Below are positions 1 through 10,516 of a stretch of 64,000 nt of DNA, one piece after another (position 1 is the stretch's first letter; every line of letters begins with the position of its first letter). The position numbers and the translations under genes were made by a program. Source of the stretch: Endothia cerciana (taxonomy: Eukaryota; Ascomycota; Sordariomycetes; Diaporthales; Cryphonectriaceae); contig JALRMH010000018.1 in NCBI GenBank assembly GCA_026119935.1, positions 372,001 to 436,000 on the forward strand. The letters run 5' to 3'. The notes under the pieces were generated by a model, which saw only the letters and a program-made list of their open reading frames with translations, was not told the DNA's origin and did not search any database.

Positions 1-1643
1 GAAGTCGTGGCCGTGCAGGTGCATCGGGTGGCTGCGGTTCCTGTCCGAGATGTCGTTGAAGACGAGGTAGACCCACGCGTCGGGGGTGTCCGGGGTCCTG
101 TAGGCCAGGTAGTTGGAGGGCAGGACGGTGGCGTTGGGGCCCTCCGCCGCCAGCAGGGCGTTGGTCGGCGCCGACAGGTTCGCCCACAGGTAGGTGCCGT
201 TCAGCACCCACATGAAGTACTTGGGCAGCGGCAACGGGGCGTCTGAGTTCAGTTCGAAAACGTCGGTGATCTCCGGCGCGCCGGCCGTCCACGGGATGTA
301 GGGCACCAGGCTCTCGGCCGGCTCGTCGAGGCAGTTGTCCGGGTAGTCGAGCGCCGGCGAGGTCGTCGTGGGCAGCGCCGTCGAGCCGTTGTTGTACCGT
401 ACGATGCCCAGCGTGTTGTTGGCGTAGTCGTTGGGGCAGCATGAGGTCTGCCATATGGCGCGCAGCCAGTAGTTGCCCGGGTCGGGCGCCGCGTTCGCCT
501 CGACGATCACGTCGTACCGCTGGCCCATGGAGATGACGACCTGTGGCCGTGGCGGCGAACACCGTGTTAGCGACAAAGATGCACCGGCCCCCTTCCAGGT
601 CCCAACCACGGGGGGCTACCTACGTTATCCGTGGTGTACGGCACGATGGGGACCAGGTCGTTCGCTATGACGGTGAGGTTGTGCCCGTCGATGGCAAACC
701 GGAAGTTGGAGTACAGCCCCGTGTTGATGATGCGCATCCGGTAGCGCTTCCCCGCCTCGAAGTGCCACTCAGCCCGGGTTCCGTTCCCGAGGCAGTTGGG
801 GTCCTCGGAGCCGGTGCAGTCAAAGTCGTTTCTGCCGTTGATGAGGGCGCTGGCGAGCGAGGGCGGCCCGCTGGGGAGCCGCGCGTACCACCACATGGCG
901 AAGGGGGAGACATGCGACCAGTCCTGCAGTATGACGGTGCCGAGGTCCTCGTCGTAGTCGGCCGTCGCCGGGCCGTGGATGATGATGGGCCCCTGCAGGC
1001 CGACCGAGTACTGCATGCTGAAGTGGGAGTGGTACCAGGTGGTGCCGTACTGCTCGGCGATCCACCGGTAGGTGAAGCTCTGTCCGGGCGCCTGTGCCTC
1101 TCGTCAGCCGGTTGTGCTCGGGGAGAAGGGGGCGGCGCCCGCCGGGATCCTTACAATCGGGCACTGTGTGACGCCGGGGACGCCGTCCATGGCATTGTTG
1201 TTGAGCTGCCGGATCCCGTGGAAGTGGATGGTGGTCCCGTTGTCTTGCAGCATGTTGGTGACGTGCACGACAACCTCGTCGCCCCAGTTTACCTCGATTG
1301 TCGGGCCGGGGATCGAGCGGTTGATGGCCATGACATGTTGCATGTAGCCCTGGTATGGTGGTCAGAAATCAGAATCCCAACTCGCGCCTGGGGCTGGATG
1401 CGGGCCGTTTACATCCGGGGCCATGGTGATGTTTTCCACCACGAACCAGTACTCCCGCGTCACGCCGGTGCGCGGCCCTGTGTCGTAGTAGTTGGTGTCG
1501 ATCGAATAATTCCCCCAGCATCCTCGGCTGGACGGGCCATTCTCGCAGGGCACGGAGACGGCAGGCGAGGTCTGGTTCGCCGGCTGGGCGAGGGCAAGGC
1601 TGGCGCCCGCCAAGGCGCACATGAACACGGGGAGCCTCATCAT
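1..1643 (-). CDS. OpS5: Laccase / multicopper oxidase, oosporein-cluster type (3' end outside window)
   Basis: Secreted copper oxidase predicted to couple phenolic or hydroquinone monomers, in the oosporein scheme the last dimerising step. Exons in coding order are 1643-1413, 1349-1155, 1091-624 and 540-<1. The three introns (63, 63 and 83 bp) have GT-AG ends, and splicing restores the laccase frame. About 478 residues are visible. A signal peptide covers residues 1-20, copper motif HFHG contains H119/H121, and WYHSH contains H163/H165. The HPMHLHGHDF motif sits at the very edge of the window. The last ~90-110 residues, with the HCHxxWH motif, lie outside, so completeness cannot be judged. 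It is transcribed away from the FAD monooxygenase at 2132, with a 488-bp shared promoter. The family call is firm; the pathway role rests on gene content. Confidence 0.9.
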
Positions 1644-2131
1644 CTAACTGGTCGGTCAAGTGCGACGATATGCCTTGGCGTTGTTTCAACCACTTCAACG
1701 GGACCGCGTGACTTGAAACTTCCGCAGAGGCAGGCTGGCCGGGTACCACTATTTCACACGTCCAAAATCCCATCTTTGCCTCGGGGACCCTCGCCCCCTT
1801 GGGGATGGATCCGTGCTGGCCGTAACGAGAGACCGTGAGGCTCAGGTTGTACGTCCTCCCTGCTGAATGGGGTTACCTGCGGAAGGGGGATAGCGCGTGT
1901 ATAAGTCAACTGTTTCCGGGCCTGCCTGGCCCCTTTTGGACATGCGCGGCAGCGTGGCTGCAGAAGGGGCAGCCAGGCCAGCGGAGCGGATCATGCGCCT
2001 GGCCTCATGGGGAAGTCTGGGACTGAGTAAGAGAGGAATCTGGAGGGGCCTGTCCGGCTCATTATGACCCGAGGAGGGCGCACCTGGGTGGAAAACCAAC
2101 CTCGACTCTGGTCCCATCCAGTCCCGCAGTC
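1644..2131. promoter_or_regulatory. Divergent promoter, laccase / FAD monooxygenase
   Basis: This 488-bp spacer separates two start codons pointing apart. It carries the octamer TTTTGGAC at 1934-1941 (extended to TTTTGGACATG) and its reverse complement GTCCAAAA at 1760-1767. The same core recurs in the other tailoring-gene promoters of the cluster, so it is a candidate binding site for the cluster regulator. No convincing TATA box was seen. The regulatory role is inferred. Confidence 0.5.
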
Positions 2132-3890
2132 ATGGGTAGCATCCAGTCCAGAATTATGGGTACAAGCAAGGAGCCCGAGGCTCCCCCGGTCACCGTCCAG
2201 CCGCCGCTCCACCTCGTCGTGATAGGCGGCGGGCTGTCGGGCCTCGCCGCCGCGCTGACCCTGGCTCAGCACCAGCACCAGCACCAGCACCAGCACCAGC
2301 ACCAGCACCAGCCGCAGCGGTGGCGCGTCACCGTGCTGGAGCGGGCGGCGCGGTTCGATCCGGACCTCGGCAACGGCCTGCAGCTGATGCCCAACGCGAC
2401 GCGGCTGCTCGCGCACTGGGGCATCGCGGACGCCGTCGGTGCCGTCGCCGCCGCGCCGTCCCGGCTGACGGTGCGCCGCTTCGACGGGTCCCGCGTCCTG
2501 CGCGCCGAGGAGGACTGGCAGGCGCGCATGGCCGACCGCTACGACGGCAACCCGTTCTGGGACGTGCACCGCGCGGACCTGCTGGGCGCCATGGTGGCAC
2601 GGGCGGTCGCGCTCGGCGTCGACGTGCGCTGGGGGGCCGAGGTGGTGGGCGTCGACTTCGACCGCGCCGTGGTGGCCATCAGGCTGGCGGGGGCCAGCGG
2701 GGACGCGGGGCTGGAGTACGTACGCGGCGACGCGGTGCTGGCAGCGGACGGGCTGTGGTCGGCCGCCAGAGGCCTGTTGCTCCGACGCAGAGAGGTCGGC
2801 GAGGCCGACGCGCTGCTGGCCACGCCCCGCCCCACGGGCGACCTCGCGTACCGCATCGTGCTGGCGCTGGACGAGGTGGCCCACTTCCCAGAGCTGGCCG
2901 CGTGGGTGGCCAACCCGACCGTCAACTTCTGGGTCGGCCCGCAGGCGCACGCCGTCGCGTATTCCCTGCGTGGCGGCCGCGAGTTCAACCTCGTGCTTCT
3001 CTGCCCCGATGACCTCCCCGAGGGCCTGTCGAGGGAGGCGGCGGACCTGGACGAGATGAAGAGGCGGTTCGAAGGATGGGATCCCGTGTAAGTGAGAGCC
3101 GCCCGTCCCGACCGCACCGAGGCTTGAATTCTGACACGGATGGTTTTTTTTTTTTTTTTCCTCCTTTGCAGCCTGATGAAGTTCCTAAGCTGCGTGAAGA
3201 CCGCCGACAAGTGGAAACTGATGCATTGTACGTCTCTCTGCCCCGGCAGAGTGGCTACCCAACCGAGAGGCTGACCCGTGTTTCTGTTGTCACGAGATAG
3301 TTCCCGCAATGGCCGACTGGACAGACCAAGGCGGCCGGTTTACCATGGCGTGAGTTCCTGGCACTCATGAACCGGACCAGTCCGTGACCGAGCGGCTGAC
3401 ACTATGCGATGTCGCCCAGGGGCGACGCCTGCCACCCGATGCTACCGTACCTGGCGCAGGGCGCCAATTCGTCCATGGAGGACGGCGCAGCGCTGGGCCT
3501 CCTCCTGGCAGAAGTGGGGTCCGCGGATGGCATTCCTCGCGCGCTGCAGACATACTACGAGCTCCGGAAGGGACGCGTCGAGGCCATCCAGGCCCAGGCC
3601 TTCCGACAGCGCCACCACTTCCACATGCCGGACGGGCCCGCCCAGGAGGAAAGGGACAGGATCTTGGCCACTCCTGCGCCGCCGCCTGGCGTGGAATTCC
3701 CCAGCTGCTGGTAAGTGATGAGCGCTGCCGCCCACCGCGAGAACCCGGCGAGCTGACCTGGTCTGGTGTGGTCCGTTGCAGGAGCTGCCCCAAGGTGCAG
3801 CCGTGGCTGTACGGATACGACGTGTTGAAGGAGGTGGGCTTGGGAGCAGAGGGACGACGAGGTTCGGGCGGGACGCAGGCATCTGGTTGA
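2132..3890 (+). CDS. OpS4: FAD-dependent aromatic monooxygenase (salicylate-hydroxylase type)
   Basis: Class A flavoprotein hydroxylase. The oosporein counterpart hydroxylates orsellinic acid with loss of CO2 to a methyl-benzenetriol. Exons are 2132-3087, 3172-3227, 3301-3349, 3420-3710 and 3782-3890 (486 aa); all four introns are GT-AG and the family frame is continuous. The FAD-binding GGGLSG is at residues 32-37, the strand-2 acidic residue follows in VTVLER, and the second FAD motif GDACHP is around residue 355, followed by LPYLAQGANSSMEDG. Oddly, seven Gln-His pairs (a CAGCAC repeat) are inserted between the glycine-rich helix and strand 2 of the Rossmann fold, where relatives have a short turn. 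Intron 1 holds a long T run. It is paired divergently with the laccase. Family assignment is firm; substrate is inferred from the cluster. Confidence 0.9.
2267..2308 (+). repeat. (CAGCAC)7 coding microsatellite in the monooxygenase
   Basis: Seven perfect hexamer units encode alternating Gln-His within the FAD-binding domain. Unit size keeps the frame, so copy number could vary without breaking the gene. Confidence 0.95.
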
Positions 3891-4465
3891 TGTTTTCGCC
3901 CTCTGGGCAGGGCATATCTAAGGGGGGCAGAGGGTCCATTTGGTGAGTATAAGGATCCATACAGACCGCCTACTACCCTAATGGACCCAGTATCTCTCTC
4001 TCTCCTCAAGAGGATATTTCGCGCGTGTTTAGATCAACGGTGTATAGATGTATATTTAAAATAAAATAAAAAACCCCCCGTGATCCAAAAAGGGCAAATG
4101 TGTGTGTGTGTCCTGGACAGGAGGCTAAGATGTGCACCAGAATGTGGTCAGGAAAACCCGCCTTTTCGTATGTCTGCAGTTCATATAGACAGCCGTAGGT
4201 TTAAACCCCCCCCCCCCCTCTAACAAGACTTCAGGCGTGGAAAATTCGGCTTCTGTCAGGTGGTTTATTGGTCTCTATCTGGCGTCTTTACACCTCATCT
4301 GTTGTTGAGGGAGCCTCTCGGCTTCTCCACATCTGTCCATGTCTACGCCGACAGGTGACAGGACCTCCCCTCGAAACCACAGTACATGCAACCAGGTAGG
4401 CTCATTATCACCGACAGCTAATCCCCACAGCCCTCTCTGGCTCACCACACGGTCCACAGACAACT
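3891..4465. other. Intergenic spacer between two convergent gene ends
   Basis: The 3' ends of the monooxygenase (plus) and the GST (minus) face each other here. The stretch holds an A/T-rich segment near 4055-4075, a short GT run near 4100 and a 13-base C run at 4206-4218. I see no gene in it. Confidence 0.7.
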
Positions 4466-5122
4466 TCACGCCAGCGCCGCCCTTGCCTGGATAATCTTCT
4501 GGACCGCCGGTCTCTCCACCAGCCTCTTCCACCATGCGGCCAGGTGGGGGAACTCCGTCTGGTTCGCCATATCCAGCCCGGGGACGAAGAGGGGCAGCAG
4601 GAGGTACAGCGGCACGTAGCACAGGTCGGCGTACGACACCGTGTCGCCCAGCAGGTAGGGGCGGCCGCCGGCCTTGGCGAGGTGCGCGTCCATGACGCCC
4701 ATGACGCGGCGGATCTCGGCCGTCAGGAAGGCGTTGGCGGCGGCCAGCTCGGCGGACGGGTGCGTGCGGTTCATCCACACCTTGAGCCCGGCCGGCGGGT
4801 GCTGACCCGACACCTGCAGGTGCAGCCACGAGCGCGCGAGCCACCGGTCCTGGGGCGACGCCGGGCTCAGCACCCCGGCCTCGTCGTACTGCTCGACGAG
4901 GTACTCGATGATGGCGCCGCTCTCGAAGATGCGGATGTTCTGGTTGGGGTCCTCGATGGACGGCAGCTTGCCGTTCGGGTTGAGGCTGAGGTACGGCTCG
5001 CGCTTGGCCTCGTCGAACTCCATGTACCGCGTCTCGTACGGGAGACCCAGCTCCTCGAGGATCAGGGCGACCTTCCACGGGTTGGGACCCTTGACGTGGG
5101 AGTAGAGCGTGATCGGCTGCAT
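4466..5122 (-). CDS. OpS6: Glutathione S-transferase (Ure2/GstB-like)
   Basis: Cytosolic GST of 218 residues, the normal family length, encoded without introns. The thioredoxin-like half spans about residues 1-82, with the PNPWKV active-site helix near residues 13-18 and the glutathione-binding ESGAIIEYL motif near residues 65-73. An all-helical C-terminal half with the conserved DTVSYADL segment follows. Translation is open upstream to 5395, but that extension is low-complexity and covers tandem repeats, so the Met at 5122 was chosen. In the oosporein cluster the GST is thought to protect reactive hydroquinone intermediates from autoxidation; conjugation of a quinone is an alternative. It is divergent from the cupin gene at 5766. 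Confidence 0.88.
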   Translation of the reverse strand: MQPITLYSHVKGPNPWKVALILEELGLPYETRYMEFDEAKREPYLSLNPNGKLPSIEDPNQNIRIFESGAIIEYLVEQYDEAGVLSPASPQDRWLARSWLHLQVSGQHPPAGLKVWMNRTHPSAELAAANAFLTAEIRRVMGVMDAHLAKAGGRPYLLGDTVSYADLCYVPLYLLLPLFVPGLDMANQTEFPHLAAWWKRLVERPAVQKIIQARAALA

Positions 5123-5765
5123 GGTGGGTCGGTGGCCTGGGGGGTTGTGTGCCCGGCGTTTGTGAGCTTGTGGATGTACGGCCGAGCACATGAATGGGAT
5201 GATGACTCCGACGCCCAACGTGAATATGTAACTATCTGCCGCTGGCTCCCAGGCAGGACCGTCGTTTCCGAGGAGCCGCCGGAACGGTGCTGCCCCCGCT
5301 GCCCTGGCGGAAGCAGAAGCATTTGTCCCCAAGGGATGTATGACCTCCAAGGGACGTATGCCCTCCAAGGGATGTATGCCCTCCAAGGTACGCACTGCGA
5401 TAGGTAAATGCTCCGGTCAGCCAGGCTGGCGCTTACATACATACGCCCTCCCCCCCCCCCCTTTGGACATGACCGTTTTGGGACATTACTCCTTGGGAGA
5501 GTGTGGGCCTTTCGGAAACGTCTGCCGGGACCAATCACGTCCATCCTCGGGATTGTGTGTAAGTCGTCCTCGGAATCACATATACGATGTCTGAACTCGA
5601 CGGGCAGACTGTCGTAAGTTCTGCGAACAATGGGCTGACCGCCGGGAGACTCAGCACGTGCGTCTGTATTTCGCACTGCGAAGAGACTCATAAGTACCAG
5701 GTGTCAGGGCGCATGTCTTGACTGACCCAACTCGGCGGACGCTAGGTAGTCTCACTCTCTGCGCC
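5123..5765. promoter_or_regulatory. Divergent promoter, GST / cupin, with tandem repeats
   Basis: This 643-bp head-to-head spacer contains three 18-bp tandem units at 5330-5383 and a C run near 5451-5461. It also has TTTGGACATG at 5462-5471 and TTTTGGGACAT at 5476-5486. The latter runs into ATTACTCCTT, a decamer that is also present, except for context, in the exporter/reductase promoter at 10316-10325. The shared elements suggest common control; this is inference. Confidence 0.5.
5330..5383. repeat. 18-bp tandem repeat, three copies
   Basis: Three head-to-tail copies of CAAGGGATGTATGCCCTC with one substitution in each of the first two copies, followed by a 5-base partial fourth copy. They lie about 210-260 bp upstream of the GST start. 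Confidence 0.9.
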
Positions 5766-6757
5766 ATGGGCTTTATACCTATCACCATCTCGGCGGGCCA
5801 AAACCCGCTGGTACAGTACGTCTCTCCCTCTCTCCCTCCCTCCCTCTCTCCCTCCCTCCCTCTCCCGCTTTGTGAACAAGGGGTTGCTGATCTACGTCCA
5901 GGTTCGATGGCAAGATCAAAACCCACTTCCTCGAGCCGCCAGCCGGCACGGCCTTCCAGATCATGCAGGTCTACCAGCCGCTCGAGGCGGGCGACAACAG
6001 CGGCACGTACCGCGGGCCCCCGCCGCACTTCCACGTGCACCAGACCGAGCGCTTCCGCGTGCTGAAGGGCCGCATCGGCGTGGAGGTCAACGAGGCCGTC
6101 CAGGTCCTGCGCCCGGGCGACGAGGTCGCCGTCTGCCCAGCCGGCAATATCCACCGCTTCTTCGTCGACGTCGACGTCGACGACGCTGTCGACAAGAAGG
6201 AGAAGAACGGGGTGCAGGACGGGGACGAGGACGAGGAGGGCGTGGAGGACGAGGAGGAGAAGGGGTGGGATGGCGAGAGCATCCTAATGGTCAACGCCAC
6301 GGACAGCGGCAAGGACTTCGTGCTGGACCGGGTCTTCCTCGAGAACTGGTACGGCGTACGGGTGGACACCTTCCGGTACTACGGCGACAAGATAGACTTC
6401 ATCCAGCAGTGCTGCACCTTCGACGGCGGCGACCACTACCTGCCCTTCCCGGCCAAGCTGCCCGGGTTCGTGCCCAAGGCGTGGTCGCTCCGGATCCGCA
6501 CGCTGCTCGGGTACTGGTTCACCATCCTCATCGGGCGCTGGATCGGCGGGCTGCTGGGGTACCAGCCCTTCTACCGCGAGTACACGACCGACTGGGAGCT
6601 CGCCGTGGCCAAGATGCAGAGCACGTGGTTCTACCGCAGGAACGTCCAGACGGCGTACCGCGCCGCGACGAGCTTCGACAGGCTGCAGCAGACGAGGCCT
6701 TTCAGCGACGCGGGTGCCGCGCAGATGGGGTTGGACAAGGCGGTGAAGACGGCCTAG
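5766..6757 (+). CDS. OpS7: Cupin-fold protein, putative dioxygenase of the cluster
   Basis: Exons 5766-5815 and 5902-6757 give 301 aa. The intron (86 bp) is a CT-rich tract with GT-AG ends, and splicing extends the cupin N-terminus in frame. The ATG at 5766 has a good CC-ATG-G context; nothing upstream in frame has an ATG. Cupin motif 1 carries metal ligands H59, H61 (or H63) and E66, and motif 2 contains PAGNIH with H101. A very acidic Asp/Glu-rich insert (about residues 108-150) follows. A hydrophobic stretch near residues 216-236 could be one membrane segment. In Beauveria the cupin enzyme adds the second ring hydroxyl before dimerisation. The cupin call is sound; the reaction is taken from the pathway model, not read from the sequence. 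Confidence 0.82.
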
Positions 6758-8269
6758 TACTCAGGTATAATTAGGACGTGGGCATGAGGCAGACCCCACC
6801 AGGTATTACCAGCAGGGAGCCCGGTGTTTTTCGCCGGTGGCTTCATAATTACGCCATGTACATATCTTCTAAAAGACACACCTATTTGCTAAAGCCTGTC
6901 CATGCCCCCTGGCGTCTGCGTTTTTGAACCCCCTGGACGGCGTGAAGTGAGCAGCCAAGTATGGTATTATGTTAAGTCTGAAGGGCTAGTTTCCGGACCA
7001 CCCCCGGCCACCACACCGCCACTTCGATCACTCCCCTTTTATCTTTTTCTTATTCAATTTTTATCCGAGTAACTTCATCTTCCAAGAAGCTGACCTAGCT
7101 AAACAGTCCTTTCTTAATGAACCAGAGCTGGGGCGCCCGTCGCACGAGGAGAATGACACCCAGCACAGGTGGCAGAGGGCTCTGGCAACCCTAGCGTGAA
7201 CGTGCAAGAAGGAGCAACGGCCTCAGGGGCAAAGACGACGATGCGTCGTACCTGATCAAAGGAACGCAGAAGAGAACGTATTGTTTTCTTTTCATCTAGG
7301 TGTAAGAGTGCAGCCCAGAGGCTACCCTGCTTTATAGAGATAAGAGGGTGGGTATCTGGTGAGGACCGCTAATCCTTACAGGCCATGTCACTGGCCACCG
7401 CAATATTAGGACTAATCAGAAACAATCTCAAAACTATTAATTATACTCAATTCTAATTTAAAACAATCTATAAGCTAATCAAGCCATTTTTTTTTTCCTC
7501 TAGGAAGGCTAAAGATTGAAAGAACTAGTTGGACTAGTTTAAAGGTTATACTTGTCTTTTGCTAGCATAGCGGATTCTCCTTGGAAAGATTAAAAAAGGC
7601 TTCAGCGAGAAAGAACTTTTATTGGCAAACGCGCTTGAGAGATATCCAAACTCTAGAGGTCCAGGTTAAGGCTATCAAGCCTAAGAAAAAGGGAAAGGGT
7701 CGAGTTGAGTCAGAATTCTAAGTTTACTGATATTAAGGCTATTTAAAAAGCTTAAAGGTTGACCAACCAGGACATAGATAGTTCTAGTGAAGAGAGCGGG
7801 GTCGAATTGCCTAGGGCTGAAGAGGGCTGTATTGTAGTTGCAGATAGAGTTGAAGAATGAAGAATAATATATATATTTATTGGGTTCGGCTAGCAGGGCG
7901 GTCCGGAACAGGGGGTGGTCCGGAACTACCCCTTCAGACCTGTCAAGTATGATTAGACCGGCCAAGGCGGCGCCGCGGTATGACCGAGGTAGGTACTCTT
8001 GGCGGCTAAATATGAAAATACAAGATATGTAACTAGTCCGTGATGGATGGCCAGGCCTCTGACTATTTACACATCCCGCAGGGTAGTAAGCTGAGGCGTT
8101 GCACCGTTATACCTAAACGCGGCAATGTAAAAGGACGGGAGACGCCCCTCTCGTCTGCACCGATTATAATAACTCAAGGAACCAATTGATTGATACAAAA
8201 TGCCAGCATTGCCACCACGGATCGTGGCCCCTGCTCAGCCGGGAGCAACCTGCCCAGGCTGCCCACGGG
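6758..8269. other. AT-rich intergenic region between convergent cupin and MFS genes
   Basis: Contains the transposon relic at 6989-7926, described separately. The flanks (6758-6986 and 7929-8269) look like 3' untranslated or spacer DNA without a supported gene. Confidence 0.7.
6989..7926 (+). mobile_element. Degenerate, internally deleted pogo/Fot-type (Tc1-mariner) element
   Basis: Left terminus GTTTCCGGACCACCCCC (6989-7005) is the near-perfect inverted complement of the right terminus GGGGGTGGTCCGGAAC (7911-7926). Both ends abut TA (6987-6988 and 7927-7928), the target duplication of this superfamily. A second copy of GGTCCGGAAC (7900-7909) lies just inside the right end. Around 7600-7750 on the plus strand a broken reading frame gives a basic segment (VQVKAIKPKKKGKG) and, after a one-base shift, QNSKFTDIKAI. 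This resembles the C-terminus of Fot-like DDE transposases, in the position expected near the right end. At 938 bp it is about half the usual length, so most of the transposase is missing. Strong AT richness fits RIP or long decay. Confidence 0.75.
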
Positions 8270-10089
8270 TCATCTGGGGCGCTGCTTCTCCGCCATCTCA
8301 CGGCACCACCTGGCACCGCTCCTCCGCAGCACCCATATGGACGCGATGCCCACGGCGCCGCTGACGATCCCGACCATGAAGAAGAGCCAGCCGGCGCCGA
8401 TGGAGTCGAGCAGCGGCTGGACGGCCACGCAGGCGACGGCGCCGAGCGTGTTGCGCACCAGGTTCGACAGCGCCATGCCGACGCTCGGGCGGCCAGGGAC
8501 GAACTCGGTGAGCAGGACAGTGGTGACGCTCAGGATCATCATGTTCCCCCAGGAGAAGACGAAGTTGGCCGCGCAGATGGACGCCCAAGGCCCGTGCTGC
8601 CGCATCGCCCAGCCAGAGCCCAGCGCCGCCGCCGGGTACAACAGGGCCGCCGACCAGGCGTTGAGGCCGAGCATGTCGCCCGGTGTCGTGGTCCCGGTCG
8701 CGGTCCCGGCCCCGGCCCCGACCACGGAGGGATGGTCGGACTCGAAGCCGGCCCGGGCGGCCGCGTGCCGCGCCCGGGTGGCGTCGTTCCACCGCCCGCC
8801 GAGGGTCCCGGCCAGGACGTAGCCCACCGCGTTGGGCAGGTACAGCAGCCCGACGACGACGACGCCGTAGTTGTACGGGGCCGTGGAGAAGGTCGCCTGG
8901 ACGGCGATCATGACGCAGTAGTACGCGGCGAAGGTGACGGCGGCGTAGAGCACGGAGATGGCGATAGGCGGGGAACGGAGCATGACGATCAGCCTCGCGG
9001 GGCCGACCAGCGCAGCGAGCAGCCTGGCCGCCCGCGCACGCCACGTCGGCGGGTGCGCCTCGGCCCCGTCCCCCGCAGCCCTCCCGGCCTGGTCCGCCCC
9101 TCCTCGTCCCGCCATCGCGGCAAGCCTGGCCGGCGCCGTCTCGGGCAGCAGGAGGACCACGGCCAGCCAGACGAGCACGCCGTAGACGGCCATGAACCAC
9201 TGGGTGCCCTGCCAGCCCCAGCGCGAGCCGAGGGCGCCGCCGAGGATGGGCCCGAACACGGTGCCGCACATGGCGCCCAGCAGGAAGATGCCGGTGTGGC
9301 GCGCGCGCTCCGACAGGTCCCACAGCTGGGCCACGGTCGCGGCGCCCAGCGCCTGGACCGGGGCGGCGGCGGCGCCCGCGAGGAGGCGCATGGTGATCAG
9401 CATGCCCGCCGAGGAGCTGACGGCCGCGAGGATGTTGAAGACGACGAACAGGACAAACGAAGATGCGTATGTCGTCCGGCTGCCCGCGTGCTCCGACAGC
9501 GTCGTCCACCAGAGCGGCGTGATGGCCACCGCGAGACAGTAGAAGGCGATCGACAGGTTCATCACCGTCGGCGTGGTGTGCAGGTCCCGCGCGGCCGGGG
9601 CGAGCACGGCTGGCCACGTGGGAAAAGGGCCCGGTCAGCAGGCGGCTCCCGAGAGCGATAATCAGGGGGGGGAGGGGAGGCCGTGAGGGGAGGAGGACGA
9701 TACTCACGCAGAAAGATGTTGCTGCCCAGCGGTGTGGCAACCGCGCAGGCGGCGACGATGGCGGTCGCCACATGCTTGGTCCGTCTTGGATAGTCCCTGG
9801 CGCTCCGTACCTGGCCATGGGCGTGGAAAAGAGGCAGGCCCGGCAGCCGTGGCCTCCAGCGCGTCGACGCCTGCGCGGCGCCCGACGAGCCTGCAGCAGC
9901 CGGCTCAGCTTTCTCCTCGTGCCGCGCCGAGGCCGTGTGGGCGTCCGGAGCAGCGCTTGGTGAGTCGGAGTCGGATGCGGCGCCGGTGACATTCTCCGCC
10001 GCAGCCCCAGCCGCAGCCATCGGTGCGGGCTTGACTTCGAAATCGTCCTCCTTGGCGCCGGTCCCGGGAGCACTACTAGGTGGTGCCAT
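8270..10089 (-). CDS. OpS2: MFS transporter (DHA1-like exporter) of the cluster
   Basis: Plasma-membrane proton antiporter expected to export the pigment. Exons are 10089-9708 and 9609-8270, with one 98-bp GT-AG intron; joining them restores the typical first helix reading SNIFLPVLAPAARDL. The product is 573 aa. It starts with about 95 low-complexity Ala/Pro/Glu-rich cytoplasmic residues and continues with about twelve hydrophobic segments. A motif-A-like LSEHAGSR follows helix 2, and GTVFGPILGGALG (motif C, antiporter-type) lies in helix 5. The frame is open upstream of the chosen ATG, but that stretch is the shared promoter. It is transcribed away from the FMN reductase at 10517. Substrate is inferred from location. 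Confidence 0.87.
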
Positions 10090-10516
10090 TGTTCCCGTCG
10101 TCGCGTTTCGGTTGGCATCGATCGAGTCTTGGCCCTCGAGAAAGGCCAGAGGAGCGCATATGGAGCCCCAGGTAAACCTGAGCCCAGTCACACACCCGGA
10201 TGCTGTATACTTTCCTCTTCTGGACAGCGGCCAATCGGAGGGCGGCGAGGTCCCTCGGGGAGCAGCAAGCCCCCATGCCACGTATGGTGCGCCGCACGGC
10301 TCACCTTGCCGTCTGATTACTCCTTTTGGACGGCAGCCAGTCGGAGCGCAGGACGTCGCCGCGGGCGCCACCTCGCACCTGGACGACAACCCATCGGCAC
10401 GGCCAGGGCAGACGAGGCCATCAGGGAGGGAGAGAAACACATGCCCCGGGCCAGCCTCCCCAGCCTCCCCAGCCTGCCCTCCAGTCTCCAGAACGCACAG
10501 GGAGGGGAGAAACAAC
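10090..10516. promoter_or_regulatory. Divergent promoter, exporter / FMN reductase, with paired motif
   Basis: This 427-bp spacer has two copies, 106 bp apart in the same orientation, of an imperfect element at 10219-10244 and 10325-10350. Each starts T-T-C/T-TGGAC and continues GC-GCCAxTCGGAG; they differ at about five positions. The second copy is preceded by ATTACTCC. The TGGAC core matches elements in the other two tailoring-gene promoters. Confidence 0.55.

Noticed and set aside
543..1838. 431-codon open frame on the plus strand across the laccase.
   Set aside because: Antisense shadow of the laccase, whose copper motifs and introns are unambiguous on the other strand.
2267..2308. Possible CRISPR-like or regulatory repeat.
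   Set aside because: Simple in-frame hexamer microsatellite within a coding exon; no spacers, and no CRISPR array was seen anywhere in the window.
5123..5395. N-terminal extension of the GST by 91 residues.
   Set aside because: Low-complexity, covers the tandem repeats, and the internal Met gives the normal GST length and start.
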